Below, in pieces: positions 56,638 through 64,000 of a DNA stretch of 64,000 bases. The notes under the pieces were generated by a model, which ran no database searches, was not told the DNA's origin, and worked only from the letters and a program-made list of their open reading frames with translations. Position numbers and translations under genes: made by a program. The stretch's first letter is position 1. Each line of letters opens with the position of its first letter. The stretch comes from Arthrobacter citreus (lineage in GTDB: Bacteria; Bacillota; Bacilli; Bacillales; Bacillaceae_G): NCBI GenBank assembly GCA_013200995.1, contig CP053688.1, positions 3,596,001 to 3,660,000 of the forward strand, read 5' to 3'.

Positions 56638-57543
56638 GTGAAAATTCAAGATTTGCAATTTGAAATCGATTTGCTAGAAAATGAGATTTTAGAAAAAAAG
56701 AGACAGCTAACCGCTTTACGGAAAGCCATACCGGAGCAGAAGGTTGAAAATTATCCGTTCGTTACTTCAAATGGAGAGCCAACAAGTTTACTAAAACTTT
56801 TTGGGGAAAAAGATGAACTAATCGTAATCCATAATATGGGCAGAGGTTGTTCTTACTGCACAATGTGGGCAGACGAGTTTAACGGCGTTTATCACCATAT
56901 TCGTAATAAAGCCGCTTTTGTCCTTTCGACACCAGATGCACCGGGTGTTCAAGAGGATCTTGCAGCAGAACGTGGTTGGGTTTTTCCGATTGTTTCGACG
57001 AAGGATACTACTTTTAAAATAGATATGGGCTTCGAGGTAGATGGTAATTGTCAACCAGGTGTTACAACATTTCGGAAAGACTTAGACGGTTCGATTTATC
57101 AAGTTGCAAAAGCCCGCTTTGGTCCTGGAGACGATTATTGTTCCGTATGGCATCTACTGGATTTGCTACCTACCGGCTCGGTGAATTTTCAACCGGCAAA
57201 AAAACTTAATAACCAAACACCCTATCAGCTTACTAACTATATTGCTTTTGAAGTAGCTCATTATGAAAATGCAATTAAATTTTATGAAAACACAATCGGT
57301 ATGAAACTTGAAAAGAAATACGAGAATGAAACTAAATTCTCCTTAAATGGCACTTATTTTTTTATTGCAAATAATCCGGATAAAAATGTTTATTTTGAGT
57401 TTGCGGTAGATCATTTCGATAATATAATTGGCAAATTAATAGATGCCGGTTGTCATATAACAAAAGTTTATCACGATAAAAGCGTTATGATTTCTGATCC
57501 TTATGGACTTAAATTTCATTTATTTGAAACAAAGAAAAATTAG
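56638..57543 (+). CDS. DUF899-VOC fusion protein
   Basis: Protein of 301 residues. A short coiled coil (about 1-35) precedes a DUF899 thioredoxin-like domain (about 35-185) with MGRGCSYCTMWADEFNGVY, where CxxC-like Cys residues lie. A VOC/glyoxalase-like domain follows (about 195-300; YIAFEVAHYENAIKFYENT, ISDPYGLKFHLFE). The start is GTG 56638, after GGAGG; an upstream TTG 56623 overlaps that site. Both domain families are known separately. The fusion suggests a redox or small-molecule-processing enzyme whose substrate is not known. Confidence 0.85.
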   Translation: MKIQDLQFEIDLLENEILEKKRQLTALRKAIPEQKVENYPFVTSNGEPTSLLKLFGEKDELIVIHNMGRGCSYCTMWADEFNGVYHHIRNKAAFVLSTPDAPGVQEDLAAERGWVFPIVSTKDTTFKIDMGFEVDGNCQPGVTTFRKDLDGSIYQVAKARFGPGDDYCSVWHLLDLLPTGSVNFQPAKKLNNQTPYQLTNYIAFEVAHYENAIKFYENTIGMKLEKKYENETKFSLNGTYFFIANNPDKNVYFEFAVDHFDNIIGKLIDAGCHITKVYHDKSVMISDPYGLKFHLFETKKN

Positions 57544-57559
57544 CATTCATACAATAAAA

Positions 57560-57607
57560 GAAACCGTTAGCCTCTATTTGTTCTCAATAGAGTATTAACG
57601 GTTTTTT
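57560..57607. terminator. Bidirectional terminator between DUF899-VOC and ROK genes
   Basis: Stem AACCGTTA.CTCTATT / AATAGAG.TTAACGGTT with T-run on one side and A-run on the other. Confidence 0.9.
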
Positions 57608-57613
57608 CTACTA

Positions 57614-58834
57614 TTACATCATTTCCTCGGTAAAATAATCAAATACGATACACCCTGCACCTTGAGCAACAATATTATAAGGCGTTGTTGATTTAATAAT
57701 ATTAACAGGACTACTAGAGTATTTTTCCATTTTTTTTTGTGCTACATCGGAAGCTAATTCAAAGAATAATGGTTTTGGTACTAATGTACCTCCACATATT
57801 ACAACATCGGGACGCAATAGATAAATTAGATTGGTTAGTCCAATCCCAAAATAATTAGCAGCCTCTTTGATTACTTCTAAACAAAGTGGATCCTCGTTTT
57901 CTAGTGCTTCAAGAATTTGATGATAGCTTATTTTTTCTACATCCTTTATTGATTCCTTTAAAGAAGTAGTTTCTCCTCGCTTCATCCGTTTAATGACCTC
58001 TTCCCGAATTGCTGGCAAACTACTGTACGCTTGGAGACAACCATATGAGCCACATGAACAGCGTTTTCCATGAATGTCGATAATCATATGACCAAAAGCG
58101 TCATCCATTTCGTTCTTATTATTTATTAATTTGCCTTGCTGAATGATTCCACATCGTATTCCCATATCACTCGAGACAAATACGATATTTTCATTTTCTT
58201 TACGATAGTTTAGTCGGTACTCTGCTAAAGCAGCTAAGTTGGTGCCATTATTTAATAGTACCGGGCAATTATTAGCTTCTTCTAAATAATTAACAATATT
58301 TAGGTTTTCCCATCCATCAGCTAAAAATGAATCTGTATTAATTACATTTTCTTGTTCTATTGGGTCCAAGACTCCCACACCAATTCCTAATAACTGTTCC
58401 CTATCAATATTATTGTGCTCTAATAGTTCATCCACACTTTTCGTCACAAAATTTAGTGTATATTCTCCAGTACTTTCACTGCTCATTTTCAATTTTTTTG
58501 ATTTTATAATTGTTAGGTTTAAGTCAAGCAGAAGTACCGTCGTAAATAAATTCGTAATTTCGACACCAACTAGGTAGTAGGCGGTTGGATTAATCTCATA
58601 CATGGCTGGTCTTCTCCCTCCACTTGAAACCCCTAATCCGGTATCGTAAATAAGTCCCTCTTGTACTAATTCGTCTAATAACCGAACACAAGTAGTGTGC
58701 TTATACCCTGTAGTTTCAGTTAGTGAACTTACTTTTATTGGTCCTAATTTCCGTATTAAGCTATATAAAAGCTTTAAACTTTTTACTTTAGGCGACTGAT
58801 AGCCTACAAATTGCCTGATCATTAGTTCCTCCAA
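57614..58834 (-). CDS. ROK family transcriptional regulator
   Basis: NagC/XylR-type ROK protein of 406 residues. The N-terminal winged helix (KLLYSLIRKLGPIKVSSLTE, then GYKHTTCVRLLDELVQEGLI) is followed by a ROK sugar-kinase-like domain. The zinc motif CSCGSYGCLQAYSS has Gln where many have Glu. The FGHMIIDIHG segment carries the His ligand. It likely represses a sugar-use locus, but no sugar genes are adjacent, so the target is unclear. The start is ATG with GGAGG upstream. Confidence 0.9.
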   Translation of the reverse strand: MEELMIRQFVGYQSPKVKSLKLLYSLIRKLGPIKVSSLTETTGYKHTTCVRLLDELVQEGLIYDTGLGVSSGGRRPAMYEINPTAYYLVGVEITNLFTTVLLLDLNLTIIKSKKLKMSSESTGEYTLNFVTKSVDELLEHNNIDREQLLGIGVGVLDPIEQENVINTDSFLADGWENLNIVNYLEEANNCPVLLNNGTNLAALAEYRLNYRKENENIVFVSSDMGIRCGIIQQGKLINNKNEMDDAFGHMIIDIHGKRCSCGSYGCLQAYSSLPAIREEVIKRMKRGETTSLKESIKDVEKISYHQILEALENEDPLCLEVIKEAANYFGIGLTNLIYLLRPDVVICGGTLVPKPLFFELASDVAQKKMEKYSSSPVNIIKSTTPYNIVAQGAGCIVFDYFTEEMM

Positions 58835-59068
58835 TATTGAAATCTAATTTCAACGTGTTTACTCAACTTTTTATATTTTATGAATTAAGTATAGCTATTT
58901 ATATGCTCTTTTTACAGTCTTTTTCATAAAACCACTAAACTTTTTACCAAAATGAATTTAAGTTTATTTACAAGTAGGTAATTTTCCATTAGACTTAAGT
59001 TGAACGCATGATTATTTTACTAGATTTCTTATTACGAACTTATTGCTCATTTTAGGAGGAAAAAATAA

Positions 59069-59887
59069 ATGCATAAAACTGAACATATTTTAGAAACAAG
59101 AGATTTTATATTAAATAAAACAAGCTACCGTCCAACAGTTGGACTAATTTTAGGTTCTGGTTTAGGTACACTTGCAGATGAAATCGAAAACTCTGTTGTA
59201 ATCCCTTACAGTGATATTCCCCATTTTGCAAAATCTGAAGCAGTAGGACATGCAAATGAATTAGTAATCGGTGAATTAAAAGGACAAGCTGTAGTAGCGA
59301 TGAAAGGTCGCTTTCATTATTATGAAGGCTTTACTTTAGATGAAGTAACATTCCCTGTTCGAGTAATGAAAGCACTTGGTGTAGAAAAGTTAATCGTAAC
59401 AAATGCATGTGGTGCTGTTAATACAAGCTTTAACCCAGGCGATTTAATGCTGATTACTGATCATATTAACTTAGTAGGAACAAATCCTTTAATTGGTCCA
59501 AATAACCCAGAATTAGGAACTCGTTTCCCTGATGTTTCTGAAGTATATAATAAAGAATTACGCAGCCTTGCTCTAAATGTTGCCGCAAAACAAGAGATTA
59601 AATTACAACAAGGTGTATATGCTTGGTGGAGTGGTCCATCATACGAAACACCTGCTGAAATCCGCATGATCCGTACACTTGGTGCAGATTCTGTAGGAAT
59701 GTCAACAGTACCTGAAGCAATCGTTGCTGTTCACGGAAGTATGAAGGTATTAGGGATTTCTTGCCTAACAAACATGGCATGTGGAATTCTAGATCAACCA
59801 TTAAACCATGAGGAAGTAATCGAAGTGGCAAGCATGGTTAGATCGAAATTCGTTAATTTGGTTAAGGGCATTTTAGAAGAAATGTAA
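59069..59887 (+). CDS. punA: Purine-nucleoside phosphorylase
   Basis: Trimeric-type (PunA/PupG) phosphorylase of 272 residues that releases bases from guanosine and inosine. The phosphate-binding segment VGLILGSGLGTLADEIE and the MKGRFHYYEGF segment with the His and Arg of the phosphate site are present. The base-binding Glu region YAWWSGPSYETPAEI and Asn in CLTNMACG follow. AGGAGG precedes the ATG. Monocistronic. Confidence 0.95.
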   Translation: MHKTEHILETRDFILNKTSYRPTVGLILGSGLGTLADEIENSVVIPYSDIPHFAKSEAVGHANELVIGELKGQAVVAMKGRFHYYEGFTLDEVTFPVRVMKALGVEKLIVTNACGAVNTSFNPGDLMLITDHINLVGTNPLIGPNNPELGTRFPDVSEVYNKELRSLALNVAAKQEIKLQQGVYAWWSGPSYETPAEIRMIRTLGADSVGMSTVPEAIVAVHGSMKVLGISCLTNMACGILDQPLNHEEVIEVASMVRSKFVNLVKGILEEM

Positions 59888-59940
59888 TATTACCGGAGAA
59901 ATATCTAGCTTAGCTAGTCCGGAAAATATGAAATATTCGT

Positions 59941-59973
59941 AAGTAAAGAGGTTCATCCTCTTTACTTCTTTTT
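59941..59973 (+). terminator. Terminator after punA
   Basis: Stem AAGTAAAGAG / CTCTTTACTT with a T-run. A second hairpin with CCGGA arms lies just before it. Confidence 0.9.
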
Positions 59974-59996
59974 ATTTAGATAAGTGGGGTGTTATT

Positions 59997-60908
59997 TTGA
60001 AAGGTATGCTTTATATCATTATAGGTTCTGTCAGTTATGGCGTCTTGTCTACCTTTGTAAAATTGGCTTATGGTGATGGTTTTATTGTAAATGATGTAGT
60101 CGGTATACAAATGTTTGTAGGTGCAATATTCCTATGGTCTGTTGTCATATTTAATAAAACTAAGTCATCAAAATTAAAAACACAGCAATATTTAAAGCCT
60201 ACAAAGAAGAATGTATTATCACTTATTGTGCTGGGATCGACTACAGGCTTAACGGGTATGTTTTACTACTTGGCTTTACAATATATCACTGCATCATTAG
60301 CTATTGTCTTGATGTTCCAGTTCACCTGGATCGGTGTGTTATTAGAATCAGTATTCAATCGTAGACTTCCTGAAAAAAGTAAGTTACTCTCATTAATTCC
60401 TCTTGTAATCGGGACACTTTTTGCTACTAATGTTTTAACCGGTGGAATTGGTTCGATGAATTGGATGGGAGTTTTATTCGGGTTATTATCTGCAGTTTCA
60501 TATAGCACCTTTATCCTCCTTAGCGGTAGAGTTGCTTTAAAGACGAATCCGATGACAAAAACTGCGTTAATGATAACTGGTGGCTTTATCATTTGTGCCA
60601 TCTTTTTACCACCTACATTTTTTACAAATGGACGTTTATTCGTGGAGCTCTTAACAAAATATGGTTTAATTCTTGGCTTTCTTGGTCCGTTTTTCTCAAC
60701 TTTAATGTTTTCTAAAGGAGTTCCTTTAACTGGATCAGGTCTAGCTTCTATATTAGGAGCTGCGGAGTTGCCAACTGCTACATTAATGTCAGCAATTGTA
60801 TTAAAGGAAACAATTGGAACGCCACAATATTTTGGTATTATATTAATATTAATTGGTATTATTTTACCTGAATTCCTTAGAAGAAAGTCGTCGGTTCAAT
60901 TTTCATAA
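59997..60908 (+). CDS. EamA/DMT family transporter
   Basis: Drug/metabolite transporter superfamily protein of 303 residues with ten predicted helices in two EamA repeats (GSVSYGVLSTFVKLAYGDGF at the start, MGVLFGLLSAVSYSTFILLSG in the second). The tail is basic. It starts at TTG after GGGG. The substrate is not predictable from the family. Monocistronic with terminator at 60929. Confidence 0.9.
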   Translation: MKGMLYIIIGSVSYGVLSTFVKLAYGDGFIVNDVVGIQMFVGAIFLWSVVIFNKTKSSKLKTQQYLKPTKKNVLSLIVLGSTTGLTGMFYYLALQYITASLAIVLMFQFTWIGVLLESVFNRRLPEKSKLLSLIPLVIGTLFATNVLTGGIGSMNWMGVLFGLLSAVSYSTFILLSGRVALKTNPMTKTALMITGGFIICAIFLPPTFFTNGRLFVELLTKYGLILGFLGPFFSTLMFSKGVPLTGSGLASILGAAELPTATLMSAIVLKETIGTPQYFGIILILIGIILPEFLRRKSSVQFS

Positions 60909-60928
60909 AAAATAATTAGGAAACTAAG

Positions 60929-60961
60929 AAAGGGACCGATCCATAATTTTCGGTCCCTTTT
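60929..60961. terminator. Terminator between EamA gene and partition operon
   Basis: Stem AAAGGGACCGA / TCGGTCCCTTT; serves both convergent units. Confidence 0.9.
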
Positions 60962-60968
60962 CCATTTT

Positions 60969-61550
60969 TCATTTATTCATTTGAGCAAGAAATTCTCCAA
61001 GAAGATCATCCATATCTTCTTCTTTTTCATCGTCATCATTTGTTGTTATTTCATTCTTGCTGGCAGTTGTCCAATCAAAGTTCTCCAGATCAAGGTCATC
61101 ATGATTGACGCTTGTTTCAGCTTCCCTAGTCTGTTCCTTATAATTAGTCTCATCCATTATTTCATTTACGGCCGCAACTTCTTCATTTAAATAAAGTGCC
61201 TCATCAATTTCTAGCGAATTACTATTAATTGAAGTTAGAAGTGATGCGGTTCTAATTGGATTCATTAATAATTGGTAGACAATATTTCCTAATAATGCCT
61301 CCGAATGTTCATGTTTTAACCAATCTTTTTGGGCTTTACTTAAACTTTTAGGAAGTGGAATTGTTATTGTTTGTTTTTGCTTTGATAGAGAATTATTTAC
61401 CCCATCCATTACAAATTCGGCAATCTTACTAGAAAAGTTTCTCCTTTCAGTTTCCTTCAGATGTCGTAATTGTTTAACAATCTGATCAGGCGTATCTGAT
61501 GGGATACGGAAGGTTATGGGTTGCCCTCTCATCAGTTCTTTTTCATTCAT
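60969..61550 (-). CDS. Small partner of the ParM/StbA-like protein (putative ParR-type DNA binder)
   Basis: Protein of 193 residues encoded 9 bp after the actin-like gene. The first ~45 residues (ITFRIPSDTPDQIVKQLRHL, then ETERRNFSSKIAEFV) look like a ribbon-helix-helix domain. A second, similar strand-helix-helix stretch (TITIPLPKSLSKAQKDWLK, then NIVYQLLMNP) lies at about 75-110, hinting at a duplicated fold. The C-terminal half is acidic. This size and position match ParR/StbB-type adaptors that bind a centromere and cap the filament; the identification is by context, not strong sequence. GGTGA precedes the ATG. Confidence 0.7.
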   Translation of the reverse strand: MNEKELMRGQPITFRIPSDTPDQIVKQLRHLKETERRNFSSKIAEFVMDGVNNSLSKQKQTITIPLPKSLSKAQKDWLKHEHSEALLGNIVYQLLMNPIRTASLLTSINSNSLEIDEALYLNEEVAAVNEIMDETNYKEQTREAETSVNHDDLDLENFDWTTASKNEITTNDDDEKEEDMDDLLGEFLAQMNK

Positions 61551-61559
61551 AAAATCACC

Positions 61560-62738
61560 TTATTTTGTTTTAGCTAATTTTTGTTCTTCAGGTTGCTTTT
61601 CCTTTTGAGTTCTTCTATAAAAATCTGCAACTAGTTTGTAATATGCATTAGCCATCATCCAAATGCTTTCTTTTTCATCTTCAAAGAAATCGATATTATA
61701 TCCGTCTAGATTATTATTAAGCGTTTTAATATAATCCTTTAAGATAAGAGATCCTCCACCAATGAAATAGCATATTTCTGTTTGTGAGTTTTTTTGCCAA
61801 ATATTACGCAAATGGCGATATTGTTTTTTTGCTAACTCAAGAAGGATTCGATCAACAATATCATGAACGCTTGTCCTACTTCCTTTTACCATGATATGGT
61901 TACGATCACTTTTCTTAGTAATTATTTCAACTACATCCCTGCGGCTATCTAATTCAATCCCATGTCTTGAACGGATTTCTTCACGAATAGCTTCAAGTGA
62001 TTCTGATACACCTAGGTTGAAGCCTTGTGCTTTATCATCATCAACTTTTCTATTTTTAATAACTGCTACATCAGTAGATAAGCCACCTATATCTTGGATT
62101 AAGATTCTTTTATCAATAAGCGCCTTATTAATAATGTTTAAATCATTATCCATAACAAGATTAATGAATGCGGCAAATCCTTCTGGGTACACTTTAACTT
62201 CTTCAAACTTAATATTTACCTTTACCCCTTGGTATTTAGGTGTTACTAAAAACTCGACTTGGTGCACAGAGCTTAGCAATCTTGAACGATACCCTACATC
62301 CTTACCTTCTTTAACTTCTCTAAGTGGAAGACCTGTCCCTAAAATATATGTAGCATCAATAACATTATTTGAATTCTTATTATGTGTATTTTCCTCTCGT
62401 GCTGCGTCTAATGCTAAAGCGGCAAACAACATAATTAGTGTTTGATCTTCTTCAGATTTATTGCTTCCTGGATCTAATTCTGACGCATTGCTGCTTTTTG
62501 TTGCCAAATGTCCCACACGATAGATTGAATTATTTTCTTTTAAAGTAGGAGAGTGTACTCGAATATGAATACCATCAACCGGCTCTTGGTTGTCTAATTC
62601 CTCTACCCCTATAATTGGACGATCCTCCGTATCCCTAGCAATAATATTAGGAATATTAATTTCATTTTCCATCTTCCCAAAAATCCCTTTGAGTGAATCG
62701 TTTCCTACATCAATTGCCGCAATACGTGCCTTTACCAT
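61560..62738 (-). CDS. ParM/StbA-like actin-fold ATPase
   Basis: Actin-like protein of 392 residues, expected to form ATP-driven filaments that separate DNA copies. The start is ATG 62738, with AAAGGGA at good spacing; the open frame upstream to 62840 lacks support. Phosphate-1 motif DVGNDSLKG is at 10-18, phosphate-2 motif QDIGGLSTD at about 215-223, and adenosine motif FIGGGSLILK at about 325-334. These are the landmarks of the ParM/StbA (Alp7A/AlfA-like) group, normally found on plasmids. Here it sits among chromosomal genes. It is followed by a small partner gene and preceded by a dense hexamer array at 62878-63025. Confidence 0.9.
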   Translation of the reverse strand: MVKARIAAIDVGNDSLKGIFGKMENEINIPNIIARDTEDRPIIGVEELDNQEPVDGIHIRVHSPTLKENNSIYRVGHLATKSSNASELDPGSNKSEEDQTLIMLFAALALDAAREENTHNKNSNNVIDATYILGTGLPLREVKEGKDVGYRSRLLSSVHQVEFLVTPKYQGVKVNIKFEEVKVYPEGFAAFINLVMDNDLNIINKALIDKRILIQDIGGLSTDVAVIKNRKVDDDKAQGFNLGVSESLEAIREEIRSRHGIELDSRRDVVEIITKKSDRNHIMVKGSRTSVHDIVDRILLELAKKQYRHLRNIWQKNSQTEICYFIGGGSLILKDYIKTLNNNLDGYNIDFFEDEKESIWMMANAYYKLVADFYRRTQKEKQPEEQKLAKTK

Positions 62739-62800
62739 CAAAATCATCCCTTTCATTAATAGGTTAAAAAGTTTACGTATTAATAGATAATTCTGATAAT

Positions 62801-62830
62801 AGATTAACTTAAATTTAGCCTTTTGGTCAA
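62801..62830 (-). promoter_or_regulatory. Likely promoter of the partition operon
   Basis: On the minus strand, -35 TTGACC (62825-62830), 18-bp spacer and -10 TAATCT (62801-62806). It lies between the hexamer array and the start codon, so array binding could repress it. Confidence 0.6.
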
Positions 62831-62831
62831 T

Positions 62832-62845
62832 GTTCAGCACTGAAC
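62832..62845. promoter_or_regulatory. 14-bp inverted repeat beside the partition promoter
   Basis: GTTCAGCACTGAAC is a perfect dyad directly upstream of the -35 element. It may be an operator. Confidence 0.45.
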
Positions 62846-62877
62846 TATCATAAAAATGTAATTAAATTGTCATCTTG

Positions 62878-63025
62878 TATACAAAACAGTAAACACATAA
62901 ACATGTGTACAACTTTGTGTACAAGTATACTTTTCCGTATACAAAATGTTTACTTCTTGTAAACTTGTGTACAAATATGTGTACAACTGTTTACAAAACG
63001 TATACTTGTAAACAGAAATGTGTAC
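62878..63025. repeat. Fourteen-copy GTNNAC hexamer array (putative centromere)
   Basis: Copies start at 62878, 62889, 62905, 62917, 62925, 62937, 62948, 62959, 62967, 62979, 62989, 63000, 63008 and 63020. They are GTATAC (4), GTGTAC (5), GTAAAC (3) and GTTTAC (2), usually 8-12 bp apart. From 62917 on, spacings follow 8-12-11-11, 8-12-10-11, 8-12, giving a 41-42 bp higher period. It lies upstream of the actin-like gene, where parC/alfC-type sites occur. Confidence 0.88.
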
Positions 63026-63061
63026 AACTCACTTAAAAACTACAATTATTAAAAATTAATC

Positions 63062-63163
63062 TGTAGATAAATCGCTCCCACCTCTCAACTTGTGGATAGC
63101 TAAAAAAGATAATCAGCTTGTGGATAATTTATAATTGCAAAACCAAAGGCTAAGTTATCAACA
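63062..63163. promoter_or_regulatory. Cluster of four DnaA-box-like 9-mers
   Basis: On the minus-box orientation: TGTAGATAA (63062, one mismatch), TGTGGATAG (63091, one mismatch) and TGTGGATAA (63119, perfect). On the other strand: TTATCAACA (63155, one mismatch). Consensus is TTATCCACA or its complement. Spacing is 28-36 bp. It could bind DnaA. Confidence 0.5.
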
Positions 63164-63520
63164 AAACAAAAAATCTGACTCGTAATTTGTCGTTTGAAAT
63201 AGAACTTTGTTGTTTACTAACAGAAAATGAAATAAATTCTACGCAATTAATCAGAGCTTTCTATTTAAATAAACATCAGGTTTGATCCCTGCTACTCCTA
63301 GTCAGAAATTGCTTGTGAAATACAAACAACCTTTAGTAATAGCCCTTTTTCAGAATATAAATTACTGTGATACTAATTGTTTGATGAATGAATTTAATTA
63401 TTTATTAATAAGTAAAAGATTTACAGATATTCGCAAAATTACTGAGTATCTAATTTATGTTTTCTCGAACTAAAAGGGATTAATAAGGTGCTGTATTCCA
63501 TGATTTTTTATTTTGAAGAA

Positions 63521-63620
63521 GTTGGTTGGAACGGAAGGGTTCTCGACTCCTATGGGAAATGCGGGAAGGCTTAGGTCTCGCCCCATGGAAAGCGAGAATC
63601 CTGTAGTGGAAATCAACCAC
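63521..63620. repeat. Degenerate interspersed repeat element (REP/MITE-like)
   Basis: About 100 bp of higher GC than its surroundings. It has terminal inverted GTTGGTTGGAACGGAA / TGGAAATCAACCA and the inner words GACTCCTATGGGAAATGCGGG and CATGGAAAGCGAGAATCC. This resembles the common Bacillaceae intergenic repeats that begin TTGATTGGAGCGGAAGG and end GGAGCGGAAATCAAC (recalled, not searched). No transposase is visible. Confidence 0.7.
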
Positions 63621-63837
63621 ATACCGCTTCCTTTACATGGAAAAAATTATTGATTAATTGACAAGTTCATTTTCAACAGCGGTTTACTACTCAAATATGA
63701 AAATTTTTACTTTCCTACAAAAGTTTTTGTTCTTTTAAGATGAAACGATTATAATGGGAATTATGATTGTACTTTCCTAGTACAATTAGATAGAAAGAAA
63801 ATTTAATAAAAAAATCCATAAGTTAGATTGCTTATGG

Positions 63838-63873
63838 TAGAGGTCGCAAACCCCCCTCTACAAAAAAATAAGG
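63838..63873 (+). ncRNA. preQ1-I riboswitch controlling queC
   Basis: Stem TAGAGG (63838-63843) / CCTCTA (63855-63860), loop starting TCGCAAACCCC, then an A-rich segment ending AATAAGG. The pattern matches the type of preQ1-I aptamer known from Thermoanaerobacter (TCGCA..AACCCC..AAGG). It senses the queuosine precursor preQ1 and is 80-120 bp before queC. Confidence 0.88.
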
Positions 63874-63909
63874 CAAAAACAATATTGTCATATTGTTTTT
63901 ATTTTTGTT
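63874..63909 (+). terminator. Expression-platform terminator of the preQ1 riboswitch
   Basis: Stem AAAAACAATAT / ATATTGTTTTT followed by T-rich sequence, directly after the aptamer. This fits termination when preQ1 is bound. Confidence 0.82.
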
Positions 63910-63956
63910 ATTCGGGATGCCCTCTTCTTTTTAAACACGTAAAGGAGAGAAGAAAT

Positions 63957-64000
63957 ATGAAAAATGAAAAAGCAATCGTTGTATTTAGCGGTGGCCAAGA
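63957..64000 (+). CDS. queC: 7-cyano-7-deazaguanine synthase QueC, truncated at window edge
   Basis: The first 14 codons of QueC (MKNEKAIVVFSGGQ) are visible, with the PP-loop ATP-binding motif SGGQD starting. ATG 63957 is preceded by AAAGGAG. QueC makes preQ0 from carboxy-deazaguanine, using ATP and ammonia, in queuosine synthesis. The preQ1 riboswitch just upstream supports the call. The rest of the gene is outside the window. Confidence 0.92.
   Translation, partial: MKNEKAIVVFSGGQ

Noticed and set aside
63270..63300. tRNA T-arm-like sequence (CAGG-TTTGATC-CCTG) near the partition locus
   Set aside because: No acceptor stem, anticodon arm or CCA region can be formed around it; loop lacks the usual TTC. 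Not a tRNA gene; an attachment-site remnant cannot be shown.
63282..63473. 63-codon frame in the gap before queC
   Set aside because: TTG-type start without ribosome-binding site and no family resemblance.

Overview
The window looks like a chromosomal segment of a low-GC, endospore-forming Bacillaceae bacterium. Spore genes are present (rsfA, cwlJ, gerQ). Much of the gene order follows the part of the Bacillus subtilis chromosome that holds ywjF-ywjE-ywjD, ywiB-argS, speE-speB, pbpG, ywhD-ywhC-ywhB, ywfO, rsfA, lipL, pta, hemQ, gerQ, ywdK-ywdI and ung. I recognise families and synteny by eye; the species cannot be named from sequence alone.

Layout. 1-3 kb: fatty-acid oxidation (partial thiolase, fadF) with a FadR-type operator. 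3-6 kb: clsB, uvsE and a SnoaL-like gene. 6-9 kb: sigI-rsgI and a secreted DUF5667 protein with a His/Lys-rich tail. 9-11.5 kb: ywiB-argS. 11.6-12.1 kb: two non-coding arrays of 21-bp-spaced motifs. 12-16 kb: a small membrane protein, a MerR/MFS efflux pair and a Fur-controlled PepSY protein. 16-31 kb: polyamine synthesis, pbpG, the ywh genes, ywfO, rsfA, a Fur-controlled siderophore-binding protein, lipL, pta, hemQ, cwlJ-gerQ, ywdK-ywdI and a HAD phosphatase. 31.6-31.9 kb: two more 21-bp arrays in opposite orientations. 32-49 kb: ung, a YeiH transporter, a glycosyltransferase, YhgE and an ABC-2 exporter, an acyltransferase, a PTS EIIA, a precorrin-2 dehydrogenase-like protein, topB, an L,D-transpeptidase, a YhhN-family protein and pepT. 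49-61 kb: an rRNA methyltransferase, the trehalose operon treP-treA-treR with promoter, twin operators and cre site, a DUF2252 protein, a DUF899-VOC fusion, a ROK protein, purine nucleoside phosphorylase and an EamA transporter. 61-63.2 kb: a plasmid-style partition operon (ParM/StbA-like actin plus a small partner) with a 14-copy hexamer array and a cluster of DnaA-box-like sites. 63.5-64 kb: a degenerate interspersed repeat and a preQ1 riboswitch leading into queC, which runs off the window.

How the genes connect. Iron status probably controls the PepSY protein and the siderophore-binding protein through Fur boxes. Trehalose entering through TreP (EIIBC, no EIIA domain) needs a separate EIIA, and the stand-alone EIIA in this window is a candidate; TreA hydrolyses the phosphorylated sugar and TreR controls the operon. 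CwlJ and GerQ act together in spore germination.

Most unusual: (a) the actin-type partition cassette with its phased GTNNAC array and DnaA-box cluster inside otherwise core chromosome, and (b) a family of four non-coding arrays that share a GAACAC start and place a core motif every 21 bp (exactly in three of the four). These are the best candidates for undescribed biology. The rest is mostly ordinary housekeeping and accessory Bacillaceae content.
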